A DNA stretch of 64,000 nucleotides from Flavobacterium johnsoniae (GTDB lineage: Bacteria; Bacteroidota; Bacteroidia; Flavobacteriales; Flavobacteriaceae): assembly GCF_030388325.1 (NCBI RefSeq), contig NZ_CP103794.1, forward strand, positions 3,720,001 to 3,784,000, given 5' to 3'. Every line of letters starts with the position of its first letter. Positions within the stretch are counted from its first letter, which is position 1. The notes beneath the pieces are model-generated. The model worked only from the letters and a program-made list of their open reading frames with translations. It was not told where the DNA came from and searched no databases. Shown piece after piece: positions 26,594-35,057 of the stretch. The position numbers and the translations under genes were made by a program.

Positions 26594-26625
26594 AAACCCT
26601 CAAAAATTAAAAATCATGAGGGTTT
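26594..26625 (-). terminator. terminator after the SDR gene
   Basis: Stem AAACCCTCA (26594-26602) / TGAGGGTTT (26617-26625). It separates the SDR gene from map, which is transcribed in the same direction. Confidence 0.7.
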
Positions 26626-26646
26626 CGAGTTTTTTATTTTTAATTT

Positions 26647-27381
26647 TTACCAAGGACTTTCTTCGCTTTCGTTTTCTATATCTGGGCTGTAGAATTTTCC
26701 TGTTGGTCCTTTTTCATCTAAAGTATGTTTAATGATGAAACTTGCTGCGCTTTCTACACTCGCAGGTCCGCTATGATGGTTAAAATCAGTTGCGGTATAA
26801 CCCGGATCGATTGCATTTACTTTAAAACCTAAATCTTTTAATTCATGCGCCAAAGTGATAGTAAAAGCATTTAAAGCTGTTTTTGAAGAAACATAAGAAA
26901 CTGCTTTAAAAGCATAATATTTCCATGTTGGATCACTGTGTAAAGTCAAAGAACCTAAACCAGAAGTAATATTACTGATTCTTGGATTATCTGATTTTTT
27001 TAATAGCTCAATAAATGCTTGCGTTACTCTAATTACTCCAAAAAAATTGGTATCAAAAACATTCTGAATATTTGCCACAGAAGTTGTAGACGAATCTTGC
27101 GGAACATCGCCTAAAATTCCAGCATTATTAATTAAAATATCTAATTTGCCTTGCTCCTTTTCGACAATATTTTTCGCTTCTAAAACACTTTCATCATTTG
27201 TAACATCAATTTGAATGGCTTTAATGTTTTGAAATCCTTTTTGATTTAAATCTTTTACAACTTCTTCGCCTTTTGCAAGATCACGACTTCCTAAATAAAC
27301 TAAAAATCCTTTTTCTGAAAGTTGTTTTGCTGTTTCTAAACCTATGCTTCTATTTGCGCCTGTAATTAATACTGAATCCAT
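26647..27381 (-). CDS. short-chain dehydrogenase/reductase
   Basis: NAD(P)-dependent SDR: TGANRSIG (7-14) for the cofactor, DV near 59-60, NNAG (85-88), and the active site Ser140, Tyr163, Lys167 (YVSSK). Of classical type, 244 aa. Substrate unknown (carbonyl or alcohol). Upstream is a perfect palindrome TTTGCCATATGGCAAA that also occurs upstream of the neighbouring Crp/Fnr gene, so it is probably controlled by that regulator. Confidence 0.9.
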   Translation of the reverse strand: MDSVLITGANRSIGLETAKQLSEKGFLVYLGSRDLAKGEEVVKDLNQKGFQNIKAIQIDVTNDESVLEAKNIVEKEQGKLDILINNAGILGDVPQDSSTTSVANIQNVFDTNFFGVIRVTQAFIELLKKSDNPRISNITSGLGSLTLHSDPTWKYYAFKAVSYVSSKTALNAFTITLAHELKDLGFKVNAIDPGYTATDFNHHSGPASVESAASFIIKHTLDEKGPTGKFYSPDIENESEESPW

Positions 27382-27435
27382 TTTTTATTGTTTTAAATTA
27401 TTGAAGCAAAGTTGCGTAGATAAAAACCAAAAACA

Positions 27436-27451
27436 TTTGCCATATGGCAAA
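27436..27451. promoter_or_regulatory. Crp/Fnr-type operator upstream of the SDR gene
   Basis: Perfect 16-bp palindrome TTTGCCATATGGCAAA. On the minus strand it lies about 30 bp upstream of a -7-like CAACTTTG (27405-27412), the distance expected for a class II activator site near -41. Confidence 0.65.
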
Positions 27452-27461
27452 AAGCGATTTT

Positions 27462-28031
27462 TTAGCGAATATTTTTTCTAATTCTGCTCAAAGAAGATTG
27501 CGTAATTCCTAAATAAGAAGCCAAATAAGAAAGTGGCACGCGATTGATTACATTTGGAAACATCTCCATAAAAGACAAATAACGCGTTGTGGCATCCTCC
27601 GAAACCAGCGGACTTCTTCTGGCAACTTTCTGCATTAAAGCTTTCGAGATTATTTTATGAACGATTGTGTCCCAACCAATTATCGTGTCTAATAATTCTT
27701 GCCAATCTTTTTTAGAAAAAACAATCATTTTACAATCTGTAACTGCCTGTACATATGCCGAAGAACAAATATTATTATCGAAACTTTCTAAATCTACAAC
27801 CAGATTATTTTCGTCTATAAAGTATTTTGTGATTTCTTCGCCTTTATTGTTGTAATAACAAACTCTGAGAATTCCTTCTAAAATAAAACCAACTTCAACA
27901 GAAACCTTTCCTGCTTCAGAAAAATAAGCCTCTTTACGAATTTCTCTTTCTTGAGCTTTAGATAAAATCAAATTAATTTGCTGCTGATTTAAATTGCCAA
28001 ATTGCAATATATAATTTACTAATTCTTTCAT
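27462..28031 (-). CDS. Crp/Fnr-family transcription regulator
   Basis: 189-aa protein: N-terminal cyclic-nucleotide-binding-like domain (AYFSEAGKVSVEVGFILEGILRVCYYNNKGEEITKYFIDENNLVV) and C-terminal helix-turn-helix (LSYLASYLGITQSSLSRIRKN). No cysteine cluster for an Fe-S site, so not an oxygen-sensing Fnr. Family members of this size in Flavobacteria usually sit next to the gene they control; here the SDR gene lies immediately downstream, and palindromes of the same sequence precede both. Confidence 0.88.
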   Translation of the reverse strand: MKELVNYILQFGNLNQQQINLILSKAQEREIRKEAYFSEAGKVSVEVGFILEGILRVCYYNNKGEEITKYFIDENNLVVDLESFDNNICSSAYVQAVTDCKMIVFSKKDWQELLDTIIGWDTIVHKIISKALMQKVARRSPLVSEDATTRYLSFMEMFPNVINRVPLSYLASYLGITQSSLSRIRKNIR

Positions 28032-28064
28032 GCACGAAAGTTAGGAATAAGTTTTTATTGAGAA

Positions 28065-28080
28065 TTTGCCAAATGGCAAA
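28065..28080. promoter_or_regulatory. Crp/Fnr-type operator upstream of the regulator
   Basis: TTTGCCAAATGGCAAA, near-perfect palindrome equal to the SDR operator at 15 of 16 positions. It lies 33 bp upstream of a -7-like TAACTTTC (28036-28043, minus strand) of the regulator, so autoregulation is likely; it is also within reach of the divergent gene at 28126. Confidence 0.65.
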
Positions 28081-28125
28081 AAATACTGCCGATATATTTA
28101 TATTAGCAAACTGAAAAACGAAACA

Positions 28126-28713
28126 ATGAAATTAATTCTACAACTTCTATTTATACTTTTTATTAATTTAGGATTTAGCCAAGATTATAGAGAAGCCGCT
28201 ATAATTTTTAAGGATAGCACTTCTATTGAAGGTTTTGCTGAAATTAAAAATAACGATATCTATTTTAAAGTAAAACAAGAAGATAAAGCAGATAAATGGA
28301 GTTATGATTTTGCAAAAGGATTAATTTTTTCAGCTTACGGGTTTTCTGAAAAATATGAGTATGTTGAATTTGAGCATTCAAAACCAAAATTATTACAAGT
28401 TGTTGAAGAAGGAAATGTAAACCTTTACAGATATGCAAAAGAGTATTATATGGGCAGAAATTCTAATTTGACAATAGGAAAATTGCCTTCAGATGAAGAC
28501 AAAGTTTGGGCTATGACTGAAGCGTTATATGTAAAACGTAAAAATGAACCGTATGCAACAGATATTGAATTTAGCTTTAATCTAAGAGCAAAAAAATACT
28601 TTGCAGATTGTAAAAAAGTTGTAGAAAGAATCAACACCAAAAAATTTACCAAAAAGAATATCAAAGATATGGTTTTCTTTTATAATGAATATTGTGCTTC
28701 AGATGACGAATAA
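28126..28713 (+). CDS. exported protein of unknown function
   Basis: 195 aa from ATG 28126 with a Sec signal peptide (KLILQLLFILFINLGFSQ). The mature protein starts DYREAAIIFKDSTSIEGFAEIKNNDIYFKV and is beta-rich, with a Lys-rich C-terminus. No family recognised. Divergent from the Crp/Fnr gene across its operator, so it could be a target. An earlier in-frame ATG at 28066 falls inside the operator and is rejected. Confidence 0.7.
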   Translation: MKLILQLLFILFINLGFSQDYREAAIIFKDSTSIEGFAEIKNNDIYFKVKQEDKADKWSYDFAKGLIFSAYGFSEKYEYVEFEHSKPKLLQVVEEGNVNLYRYAKEYYMGRNSNLTIGKLPSDEDKVWAMTEALYVKRKNEPYATDIEFSFNLRAKKYFADCKKVVERINTKKFTKKNIKDMVFFYNEYCASDDE

Positions 28714-28723
28714 TATATTTTAA

Positions 28724-29119
28724 CTACATTCCTGGCCAATATAAAAAATTAAATTTATGTCCGTCAGGATCAGCAAATGTAAAAGTATAGCCTTGTTCGT
28801 AATTTTCAGGTTCAGAAACTATTGTTCCGCCTGCTTTTTGTACTATTCCGACCCATTGTTCCACTTCTTCTCTACTTTGAGCAGATAAAGAGAATACAAC
28901 TTCATTTTCATTTAAAGCATTGGTTAGTTTGCCTTTTATAGCTTTTTCAAGCCTTTTAGCAATAAAGAAATTGATTATGAAATTATTCTCAGCAATAGAA
29001 AAACTGACTAATTCATCTGTTTCTTTTCCGTTTTGACTAAATCCTAAGCCAGAATAAAATTCAATTGTTTTTTGTATGCTCTGTACGGCTAGATTTGCCC
29101 ATATCATTTTCGTTTTCAT
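28724..29119 (-). CDS. VOC-family protein
   Basis: 131 aa from MKTKMIWANLAV: IEFYSGLGF, an odd central KRLEKAIKGKLTN and the C-terminal GYTFTFADPDGHKFNFLYWPG (His and Asp of the VOC last strand). Related to YdeM/PhnB-like VOC proteins. Substrate unknown. A longer start (29164) would add 15 residues with no conservation. Confidence 0.82.
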   Translation of the reverse strand: MKTKMIWANLAVQSIQKTIEFYSGLGFSQNGKETDELVSFSIAENNFIINFFIAKRLEKAIKGKLTNALNENEVVFSLSAQSREEVEQWVGIVQKAGGTIVSEPENYEQGYTFTFADPDGHKFNFLYWPGM

Positions 29120-29266
29120 CTGTATTGGTTTTATGTGAATAGATAGTTTGCTAAAGTTAAGCAATTTAGATTTTAATTGGGTTTTAAAGATATTTCTTAT
29201 ATTAGCTTTTATAGATTTTGATTTTCAAAATCGAAGAAAATAAATAGTAAAACCTTAGATACCAAT

Positions 29267-30637
29267 ATGAAGAATACATTACTACTAGCCTTTTTTTTTC
29301 TAACATCACTTATATTTGGACAAAAAACAACTTTTACTGTTAAATATTCTGAACAATTAGCTGTTTATCTTTTTATCGAAAATCTTTCTGAACATTATCC
29401 TGAAAATGTTTTTAAGACAGAATTTCAAAAATCTAAATACAATACTGAGCATTACAACAAACTAATTTCCAATTTTGACAAACTGATAGTAGATTATAGT
29501 TTTCGATTTGATGAATATCCGTATGGCTCAAAAAGAAACATGCAAACGAACGATATTTTGAAAAAAAATCTAATAGAAACAAATAACCTTACTGATTTTA
29601 AACTCCGTTCTTCTGGTCTTATTCCCAATCAAACTTTAACTGATTTGTCTTCATGTATTGAAGAATTTACGAATGTTTACAACGAATTGATTTACAATCC
29701 GAATAAAGAAAAGTTTGAAAAACAATTAGATGATATCAAAAAATATTCGAGTGAGAATAATATAGCTGGTTATTTTGAAACTGGACTTTTGTTTTACAAT
29801 TCAAGCTGGGATAACGCAATTCCTTTTGTTGCTGCATTTTATCCTTTGCCCAATTCGAAAGGATTTACTGCTCAAGCTTTTTGCAACAATTTTATTAGTG
29901 CCATACAAATCGACTTAAACTCAAATAAAGATTTATTTAGTGTTATGATGCATGAAACGTATCATATTGTTTATGACGAGCAATCATTCGAAGTAAAAGT
30001 TGCGATAGATAATTATTTTAAAGAAAATAAATCAAAATGCAGTAATTACGCTTATCAGCTTATGAACGAAGTTTTAGCAACTGCGTTAGGAAATGGTTTT
30101 GTATACGAAAAACTAGATGGCAAACCCGATCCTGGAGAATGGTATAATAAAAAATATATCAATCTAATGGCCAAACAGATTTATCCTGTAGTGAAAGAAT
30201 ACATCGATCAGAAAAAGGCAATGGATAAAAACTTTATTGATACTTATATTAGACTTTATGAAGAAAATTTTCCTAATTGGATTGATGAGTTGGATAATAT
30301 AATGACTTACAGGTATATCCTTTCTGAAAATGAAACTAATCGAAGAAAAATAAACCAATTATTTCGTTATCGCTCGAGAGCAGAATTTGATTCTGAGATT
30401 ACAGAAAATAGTATCAATAAAATGAAAGATACACCTTTGACTAAAGTGGTAATAATCTCTAAAAACACAACTGAAAAAGTTAAGTTTCTAAAAAATAAAT
30501 TCCCTGAATTAAAAGAATGGAAACCAAATGCTAGTAAAGAATTTGCTAATAAATTTTTCTTAAGCGACAAAAGCCAATTAATCATTATTAATCAAAAAGA
30601 ATCTACAATTGAAGCTCTTTTTGAACTTATGAAATAG
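29267..30637 (+). CDS. exported zincin-like protein (HExxH...E)
   Basis: 456-aa protein with a signal peptide (KNTLLLAFFFLTSLIFG). It carries a zinc-peptidase motif H229-E230-x-x-H233 (VMMHETYHIVYDE) and a candidate third ligand Glu268 (NEVLATALGNG), 35 residues further on, the gluzincin spacing. The N-terminal half has no recognised domain and the last ~80 residues read as a separate lid-like region. Not assigned to a named peptidase family. Followed after 6 bp by a lipoprotein gene that probably shares the transcript. Confidence 0.7.
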   Translation: MKNTLLLAFFFLTSLIFGQKTTFTVKYSEQLAVYLFIENLSEHYPENVFKTEFQKSKYNTEHYNKLISNFDKLIVDYSFRFDEYPYGSKRNMQTNDILKKNLIETNNLTDFKLRSSGLIPNQTLTDLSSCIEEFTNVYNELIYNPNKEKFEKQLDDIKKYSSENNIAGYFETGLLFYNSSWDNAIPFVAAFYPLPNSKGFTAQAFCNNFISAIQIDLNSNKDLFSVMMHETYHIVYDEQSFEVKVAIDNYFKENKSKCSNYAYQLMNEVLATALGNGFVYEKLDGKPDPGEWYNKKYINLMAKQIYPVVKEYIDQKKAMDKNFIDTYIRLYEENFPNWIDELDNIMTYRYILSENETNRRKINQLFRYRSRAEFDSEITENSINKMKDTPLTKVVIISKNTTEKVKFLKNKFPELKEWKPNASKEFANKFFLSDKSQLIIINQKESTIEALFELMK

Positions 30638-30643
30638 TTAAAT

Positions 30644-31216
30644 ATGAAAATTTTAAAACCATTTTCTTCATTATTTGCTTTAATCCTTACAGGCTGTGTC
30701 GGAAATATGAATCCAACAGGAGGAAATTCTACTCCAAATTATCCTTATTTTATTACTACAGAACCAATAATAGTTAAGAAAATTCCCGTTCCTGTAGGAA
30801 GCAAATTAGTTTATCAAGAACATTTTTTTGTTGAAGGAAAACAAGATCATAAAATGCGTGAAGAAAAACTCACGACAATTGAATTTCCAGCTGGAAAAGA
30901 ATTGATTTGGGGTGGCGTTCCTGTGAAATCTATTTATAAATTTTTCAATTCTGAAATGCGAGGTTATACCGTTACGGCAGATTTTACCAAATTGAGTGAC
31001 GATAAAAAAACGAAGTTTTCTGAATTGTGGCAAAGTTGTAGTAGTGAACTCGGAATTACTATCAAAAGTACCGACGATTGGTCTTTTAACAAAGCAAATA
31101 TTGCCGATGTAGAAAGTTGTAGCGTTGTGTATCAGCGTTATTTTAAAGACGATACAAAGCAACAATCATTTTTAAACGAAATGTACGCTGAAATGCAGAA
31201 AATTAATTCAAAATAA
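30644..31216 (+). CDS. lipoprotein of unknown function
   Basis: 190 aa, lipobox LTGC (Cys18) after LKPFSSLFALILTGC. The mature part contains KIPVPVGSKLVYQEHFFVEGKQ and a C-terminal helix. No family recognised. It follows the zincin-like gene by 6 bp and precedes endonuclease V by 8 bp, so the three may form one transcript. Confidence 0.7.
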   Translation: MKILKPFSSLFALILTGCVGNMNPTGGNSTPNYPYFITTEPIIVKKIPVPVGSKLVYQEHFFVEGKQDHKMREEKLTTIEFPAGKELIWGGVPVKSIYKFFNSEMRGYTVTADFTKLSDDKKTKFSELWQSCSSELGITIKSTDDWSFNKANIADVESCSVVYQRYFKDDTKQQSFLNEMYAEMQKINSK

Positions 31217-31224
31217 AAACATAA

Positions 31225-31737
31225 ATGCCCAATAAAATCTTAGCTTTTGATGCTTACTACTTTGACGATAAAGCAAAAACTGTTTGTCTAGAATTTGAAA
31301 AATGGAACGAAGACAAAAATTTTAAAGTTTACTCTGAAATAATTGATAACGTTGCAGAATATATTCCTGGAGAATTTTACAAAAGAGAATTGCCTTGTAT
31401 TTTAAGTTTACTTCAACAAATGGATTTATCTGAAATTGAGGTAATTGTAGTTGACGGATTCGTCTATTTAGACGACGAAAAGAAATACGGTTTAGGCGGT
31501 TATTTGTATGAGAAATTAAACAAAAAAATCCCGATTATTGGTGTTGCTAAAACAAATTTTGCTTCAATAGAAAAAAACAAAAAAGCATTATTTCGAGGCG
31601 ACAGCAAAAAACCATTGTACATTACTTCTATCGGAATTGATCTAGAAGAAGCGTTTAGTAAAATTGAAAGTATGCATGGAGAATTTAGATTTCCAACATT
31701 ATTGAAAGAATTGGATCGATTAACAAAGGAAAATTAA
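31225..31737 (+). CDS. nfi: endonuclease V homologue (short form)
   Basis: 170-aa protein resembling the Bacteroidetes endonuclease V group, which cuts near deoxyinosine in damaged DNA. Core motifs: FDAYYFDDK at the N-terminus (first acidic ligand), GEFYKRELPCILSLL (the YxPG..FRExP equivalent), VDGFVYLDDEKKYGLGGYLYE (second acidic residue) and GVAKTNF, then GEFRFPTLLKELDRL. It is about 50 residues shorter than the E. coli enzyme, as typical for this lineage. The catalytic His is not obvious. Activity is likely but unproven. Confidence 0.8.
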   Translation: MPNKILAFDAYYFDDKAKTVCLEFEKWNEDKNFKVYSEIIDNVAEYIPGEFYKRELPCILSLLQQMDLSEIEVIVVDGFVYLDDEKKYGLGGYLYEKLNKKIPIIGVAKTNFASIEKNKKALFRGDSKKPLYITSIGIDLEEAFSKIESMHGEFRFPTLLKELDRLTKEN

Positions 31738-31767
31738 TTGTCAAACAATAGAATTTTGCTCTTTATT

Positions 31768-32361
31768 TTATGGATATATTCTGGTTTTTGGCATTTTTGT
31801 TTTTAAAAATTCTAAATCTTCATCTTTATAAATTCCTGTGCCGTTAAAATAAATTTCTTTCAAATTATAAGGAAATAAATTATAGTTTAAATCCGTAAGT
31901 CTTGTGTCGCAAAGCCCTAAAAAACTTAAGTTTTTTAGTTGATTCAATGTCTTAGGGATTTTGCTTAATGGACAACTTTCAATTTTAAGCGTTTTTAATT
32001 TTTCTAATCGAGAAATAGATTCTGGAATTGTAACGATATCATTTCCTCTAAGCATTAAATACTCCAAAGATTCTATATTAAAAATCCACTCAGGAAAAGT
32101 CTTCAATGGGAAATTTAGAACTGAAATTTTCTTAAGTTTTTTGAGATTTCCAATTTCCGCTGGAAGTTCAAAATCATTTAGATAATACGTTGATACAGCG
32201 GTTTGTATTTCTAATACTTCTAGATTTATAAACTGAGAAAATATTTCTCCCTTATCCTTCAAACTATAGTTATAAAATATTAAACTGAGTTTTTTACAAC
32301 TTTCAGGTTTTATTGAAGCTTCAATTAGAGATGTAAATTTTGTTTTTCGAAAGATATTCAT
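31768..32361 (-). CDS. leucine-rich repeat protein
   Basis: 197-aa protein with about five LRR units (LPAEIGNLKKLKKISVLN; FPEWIFNIESLEYLMLRGN; IPESISRLEKLKTLKIES; IPKTLNQLKNLSFLGLCD), of the ~23-residue plant/bacterial type. No signal peptide or membrane segment, so cytosolic. LRRs mediate protein binding; no partner is evident. The terminator at 32437-32464 separates it from DUF3826. Confidence 0.85.
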   Translation of the reverse strand: MNIFRKTKFTSLIEASIKPESCKKLSLIFYNYSLKDKGEIFSQFINLEVLEIQTAVSTYYLNDFELPAEIGNLKKLKKISVLNFPLKTFPEWIFNIESLEYLMLRGNDIVTIPESISRLEKLKTLKIESCPLSKIPKTLNQLKNLSFLGLCDTRLTDLNYNLFPYNLKEIYFNGTGIYKDEDLEFLKTKMPKTRIYP

Positions 32362-32436
32362 ATTTAGATGTTTATTTCTTTAATTTCTGAATATGTAGTA
32401 AGATAAATTCAAATTTATTGCAGAAATATATAAAAA

Positions 32437-32464
32437 AAAGCTCTTTAATTTCTTAAAGAGCTTT
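32437..32464. terminator. Rho-independent terminator
   Basis: Perfect 12-bp stem AAAGCTCTTTAA (32437-32448) / TTAAAGAGCTTT (32453-32464), 4-nt loop. It ends the DUF3826 transcript on the minus strand. Confidence 0.8.
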
Positions 32465-32482
32465 CTATATATTTTTTAAATC

Positions 32483-33145
32483 TTACTTTTTTGCATTAGC
32501 TTCTTTTTCAGCTTTTATTTTCTTTGTGTAATCTCCATACATCTGGCGCCAGTTGCGACCGTGATTATTCAGATAATTTTCAGCTTGTGTTTTGTAAATT
32601 TCAAAAATAGCCGAAATCTCTTTCATGCTTTTATAATCTACAGCTTGCTCGCGAGCTTTTTCCATTAATTTTTGAATTTCTGTGGTTTCAACAGAAGTCA
32701 TTTCAGGAACAATTGCTTGATAACCTTTCATTGTAAAAGCTACTTTGCCAATTGTATATTTATCTAAAACTAATGCTACTTGCTCTTCATTTAAATCTTT
32801 TCTTAAGCCAGTCATTAAACTTTCGTGAACTGTTGAAGGCATTGCAGAATCTGCAATTATTTGTCTATGAAGTTCAGAAAGTGGTTTTCCGTCCAAAGGA
32901 TTTATTCCCGCTGGAACTGTAGAAGCAGGATGATTATTGTGCCATTCTTTTACAGCTAAAAGATGCGTTGAAACCACTTGCACTAATCTGTTTTCTTTTT
33001 CATTATTGTTTAATGACAATGAATTAATCCATTCTTTTGCCTTTGCAGTTTCGTCTTGTTCTGTTTTGGAAGATTGCGCTTTAATTGTGGTATTTATTAC
33101 TAGAAGCCCTATTAGTAATAAGGTTTTGATATTTTTCTTTTTCAT
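32483..33145 (-). CDS. DUF3826 exported protein
   Basis: 220 aa from MKKKNIKTLL, with a signal peptide ending near TIKAQ. The DUF3826 signature is recognisable: LVQVVSTHLLAVKEWHNNHP, PLDGKPLSELHRQIIADSAMP and MKGYQAIVPEMT. Members occur near polysaccharide-utilisation genes in Bacteroidetes; none is adjacent here. Function unknown. Start at ATG 33143-33145; an upstream in-frame start is less likely. Confidence 0.85.
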   Translation of the reverse strand: MKKKNIKTLLLIGLLVINTTIKAQSSKTEQDETAKAKEWINSLSLNNNEKENRLVQVVSTHLLAVKEWHNNHPASTVPAGINPLDGKPLSELHRQIIADSAMPSTVHESLMTGLRKDLNEEQVALVLDKYTIGKVAFTMKGYQAIVPEMTSVETTEIQKLMEKAREQAVDYKSMKEISAIFEIYKTQAENYLNNHGRNWRQMYGDYTKKIKAEKEANAKK

Positions 33146-33449
33146 AAAAAGCATATAATATTTTATAGTTATGTTTTTTTTTTGAGTTAAAAATAGAAAA
33201 TATTATTTGCTTTAAATAAAAATAAGTGTAAAAAATACAATTGTTTTTATTAATTCTAACCTTCATATTAATTAGATGACTACTAAAATTATTCACGAGT
33301 GTATTGAATAGAAAACTATTTTTAAGATTTTATTCGACCAATACAGAATAAACTAGAGTAAAATTTTTCTTATATTCGTTTCCATATTGAAAAATTTGAA
33401 GATATGATTGCAATTGATAAGTTATCAATTAAACTCAGTACAATACTAT

Positions 33450-34484
33450 ATGGAAACAAACCAGTTGCTTTTCTTCCTTAGTGCTTTAGGAGCTTTTAAT
33501 GGATTTATATTGTCATTTTATTTTGCTGTAAATGCGAGAAATAAAATTTTTTCAAATTACTTTCTATCTTTACTCCTCTTGGTTTTAAGTATTCGGATTA
33601 TAAAATCTGTTTTCTTTTACTTTAATCCCTCTTTGTCCAACATTTTTATTCAGATTGGACTTTCTGCTTGCTTTCTTATTGGTCCTTTTCTTTTCTTAAG
33701 CCTTAAATCATACGCTCAAAATGGAAAAACAAAATGGATACAACATGTAATTCCTTATTTAGGAAGTATAACCATTTTGGGATTTTTTTATCCCTATACA
33801 CAGCATCAAAAAATCTGGAGTATTTGGATTGTAAAATCTATATATCTTCAATGGTTAGTATATATTATTTTATCCTTTAGATACGTTCGTCCTATTTTTT
33901 ACAAACTTAAAAACAAAGAAAGTCTAAAGAAAATAGATATTTGGTTTCTTAGTATTTATTTTGGTGTAGTACTAATATGGCTAGCTTATGCTAGCGCAGC
34001 TTATACTTCGTATATTGTTGGGGCTTTGTCCTTCACTTTTATTTTATATTTAATTATTATGCTTTTAATTTTTAGAAATAATGATGAAAGTGTTTTTTTT
34101 AAGGAAAAGGAAAAATACAAGAATAAAGAAATGGACGCTGAAATCCGCGATCTTATCGGTCAAAAAATAGTAATTATTGAAGAAAAAGAACTTTATCTTA
34201 ATCCAGATTTCAGTCTTGAAGAAGCAGCAAAAGAATTGAAAATAACCAAGCATTTATTATCTCAGTACATAAATGAAATTTTAGGTAAATCATTTTCAAA
34301 TCTTATAAAAGAATATAGAATTGAAAAAGCTAAAAAATTATTAGAAACTGAAAAAAACTTAACTTATGAAAGTTTAGGTTATGATAGCGGCTTTACATCA
34401 AAATCTACATTTTTTACTGCATTCAAAAAAATAACGGGTCTAACTCCGGCAGAATACCAAAAAGCATATTCAAAAGGAGTTTAA
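33450..34484 (+). CDS. membrane-bound AraC-type transcription regulator
   Basis: 344 aa from METNQLLFF. Six to seven hydrophobic helices (residues ~5-225) precede a C-terminal AraC DNA-binding domain with the twin helix-turn-helix FSLEEAAKELKITKHLLSQY and LGYDSGFTSKSTFFTAFKKITGLTPAEYQ. This 7TM-AraC architecture is known in Bacteroidetes and probably senses a signal at the membrane and acts from there on DNA. The next two genes are likely its targets. The 290-bp gap upstream has no clear promoter match. Confidence 0.85.
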   Translation: METNQLLFFLSALGAFNGFILSFYFAVNARNKIFSNYFLSLLLLVLSIRIIKSVFFYFNPSLSNIFIQIGLSACFLIGPFLFLSLKSYAQNGKTKWIQHVIPYLGSITILGFFYPYTQHQKIWSIWIVKSIYLQWLVYIILSFRYVRPIFYKLKNKESLKKIDIWFLSIYFGVVLIWLAYASAAYTSYIVGALSFTFILYLIIMLLIFRNNDESVFFKEKEKYKNKEMDAEIRDLIGQKIVIIEEKELYLNPDFSLEEAAKELKITKHLLSQYINEILGKSFSNLIKEYRIEKAKKLLETEKNLTYESLGYDSGFTSKSTFFTAFKKITGLTPAEYQKAYSKGV

Positions 34485-34581
34485 TATTATAAATTAAGAG
34501 TTCTACTTTATAGATTAAAACCTTTTTAAAATTCGAGGGTTTGATATTTGTCTCATTATTAATAATTTAAAAATTTTAAAA

Positions 34582-35043
34582 ATGAGAAAAGTCTTTTTGT
34601 TTATTTCCTTTTATTTTATGTTTTTTACTGCCAATGCACAAGCAATCGATTCTTCTAATGACTTGCTTCTGATTCAAAAAACACTTAATCTATATCTAGA
34701 CGGACAAGCTACAGGTGATTCGGTAAAAGTGGGTCAATCTTTTCATGCTTCTTGGCAGTTAAAATATTTTGCCGATAATAAGTTAAATATTGTACGCAAA
34801 TCTGATTACATGAAAGGTTACAAAGCGCCATATGCTAGAGTTGCAAATTGGTCAGGACGAATTATTTCTATTGATATTACAAACAATGTGGCTGCTGCAA
34901 AGGTCGAAATTAGTACTTCAAAACTTTTATTTATCGATTATTTTAATCTGATGAAAATAAATCAAGACTGGTTTATTGTAGATAAAATTTCTACTAGAAC
35001 GCCACATAAAACAGTTGAAGTACCAACAGCTCAGTCGAAATAA
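34582..35043 (+). CDS. exported NTF2/lumazine-binding-like protein
   Basis: 153 aa, signal peptide ending FFTANAQ. The mature part is an NTF2-like alpha+beta barrel: DLLLIQKTLNLYLDGQATGDS, VGQSFHASWQLKYF, RIISIDITNNVAAAKVEIS and FNLMKINQDWFIVDKI. It is paralogous to the C-terminal domain of the next gene. The family binds small hydrophobic ligands or acts as isomerase/dehydratase; no catalytic residue can be fixed. Confidence 0.8.
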   Translation: MRKVFLFISFYFMFFTANAQAIDSSNDLLLIQKTLNLYLDGQATGDSVKVGQSFHASWQLKYFADNKLNIVRKSDYMKGYKAPYARVANWSGRIISIDITNNVAAAKVEISTSKLLFIDYFNLMKINQDWFIVDKISTRTPHKTVEVPTAQSK

Positions 35044-35057
35044 TAAAACCATAATAA

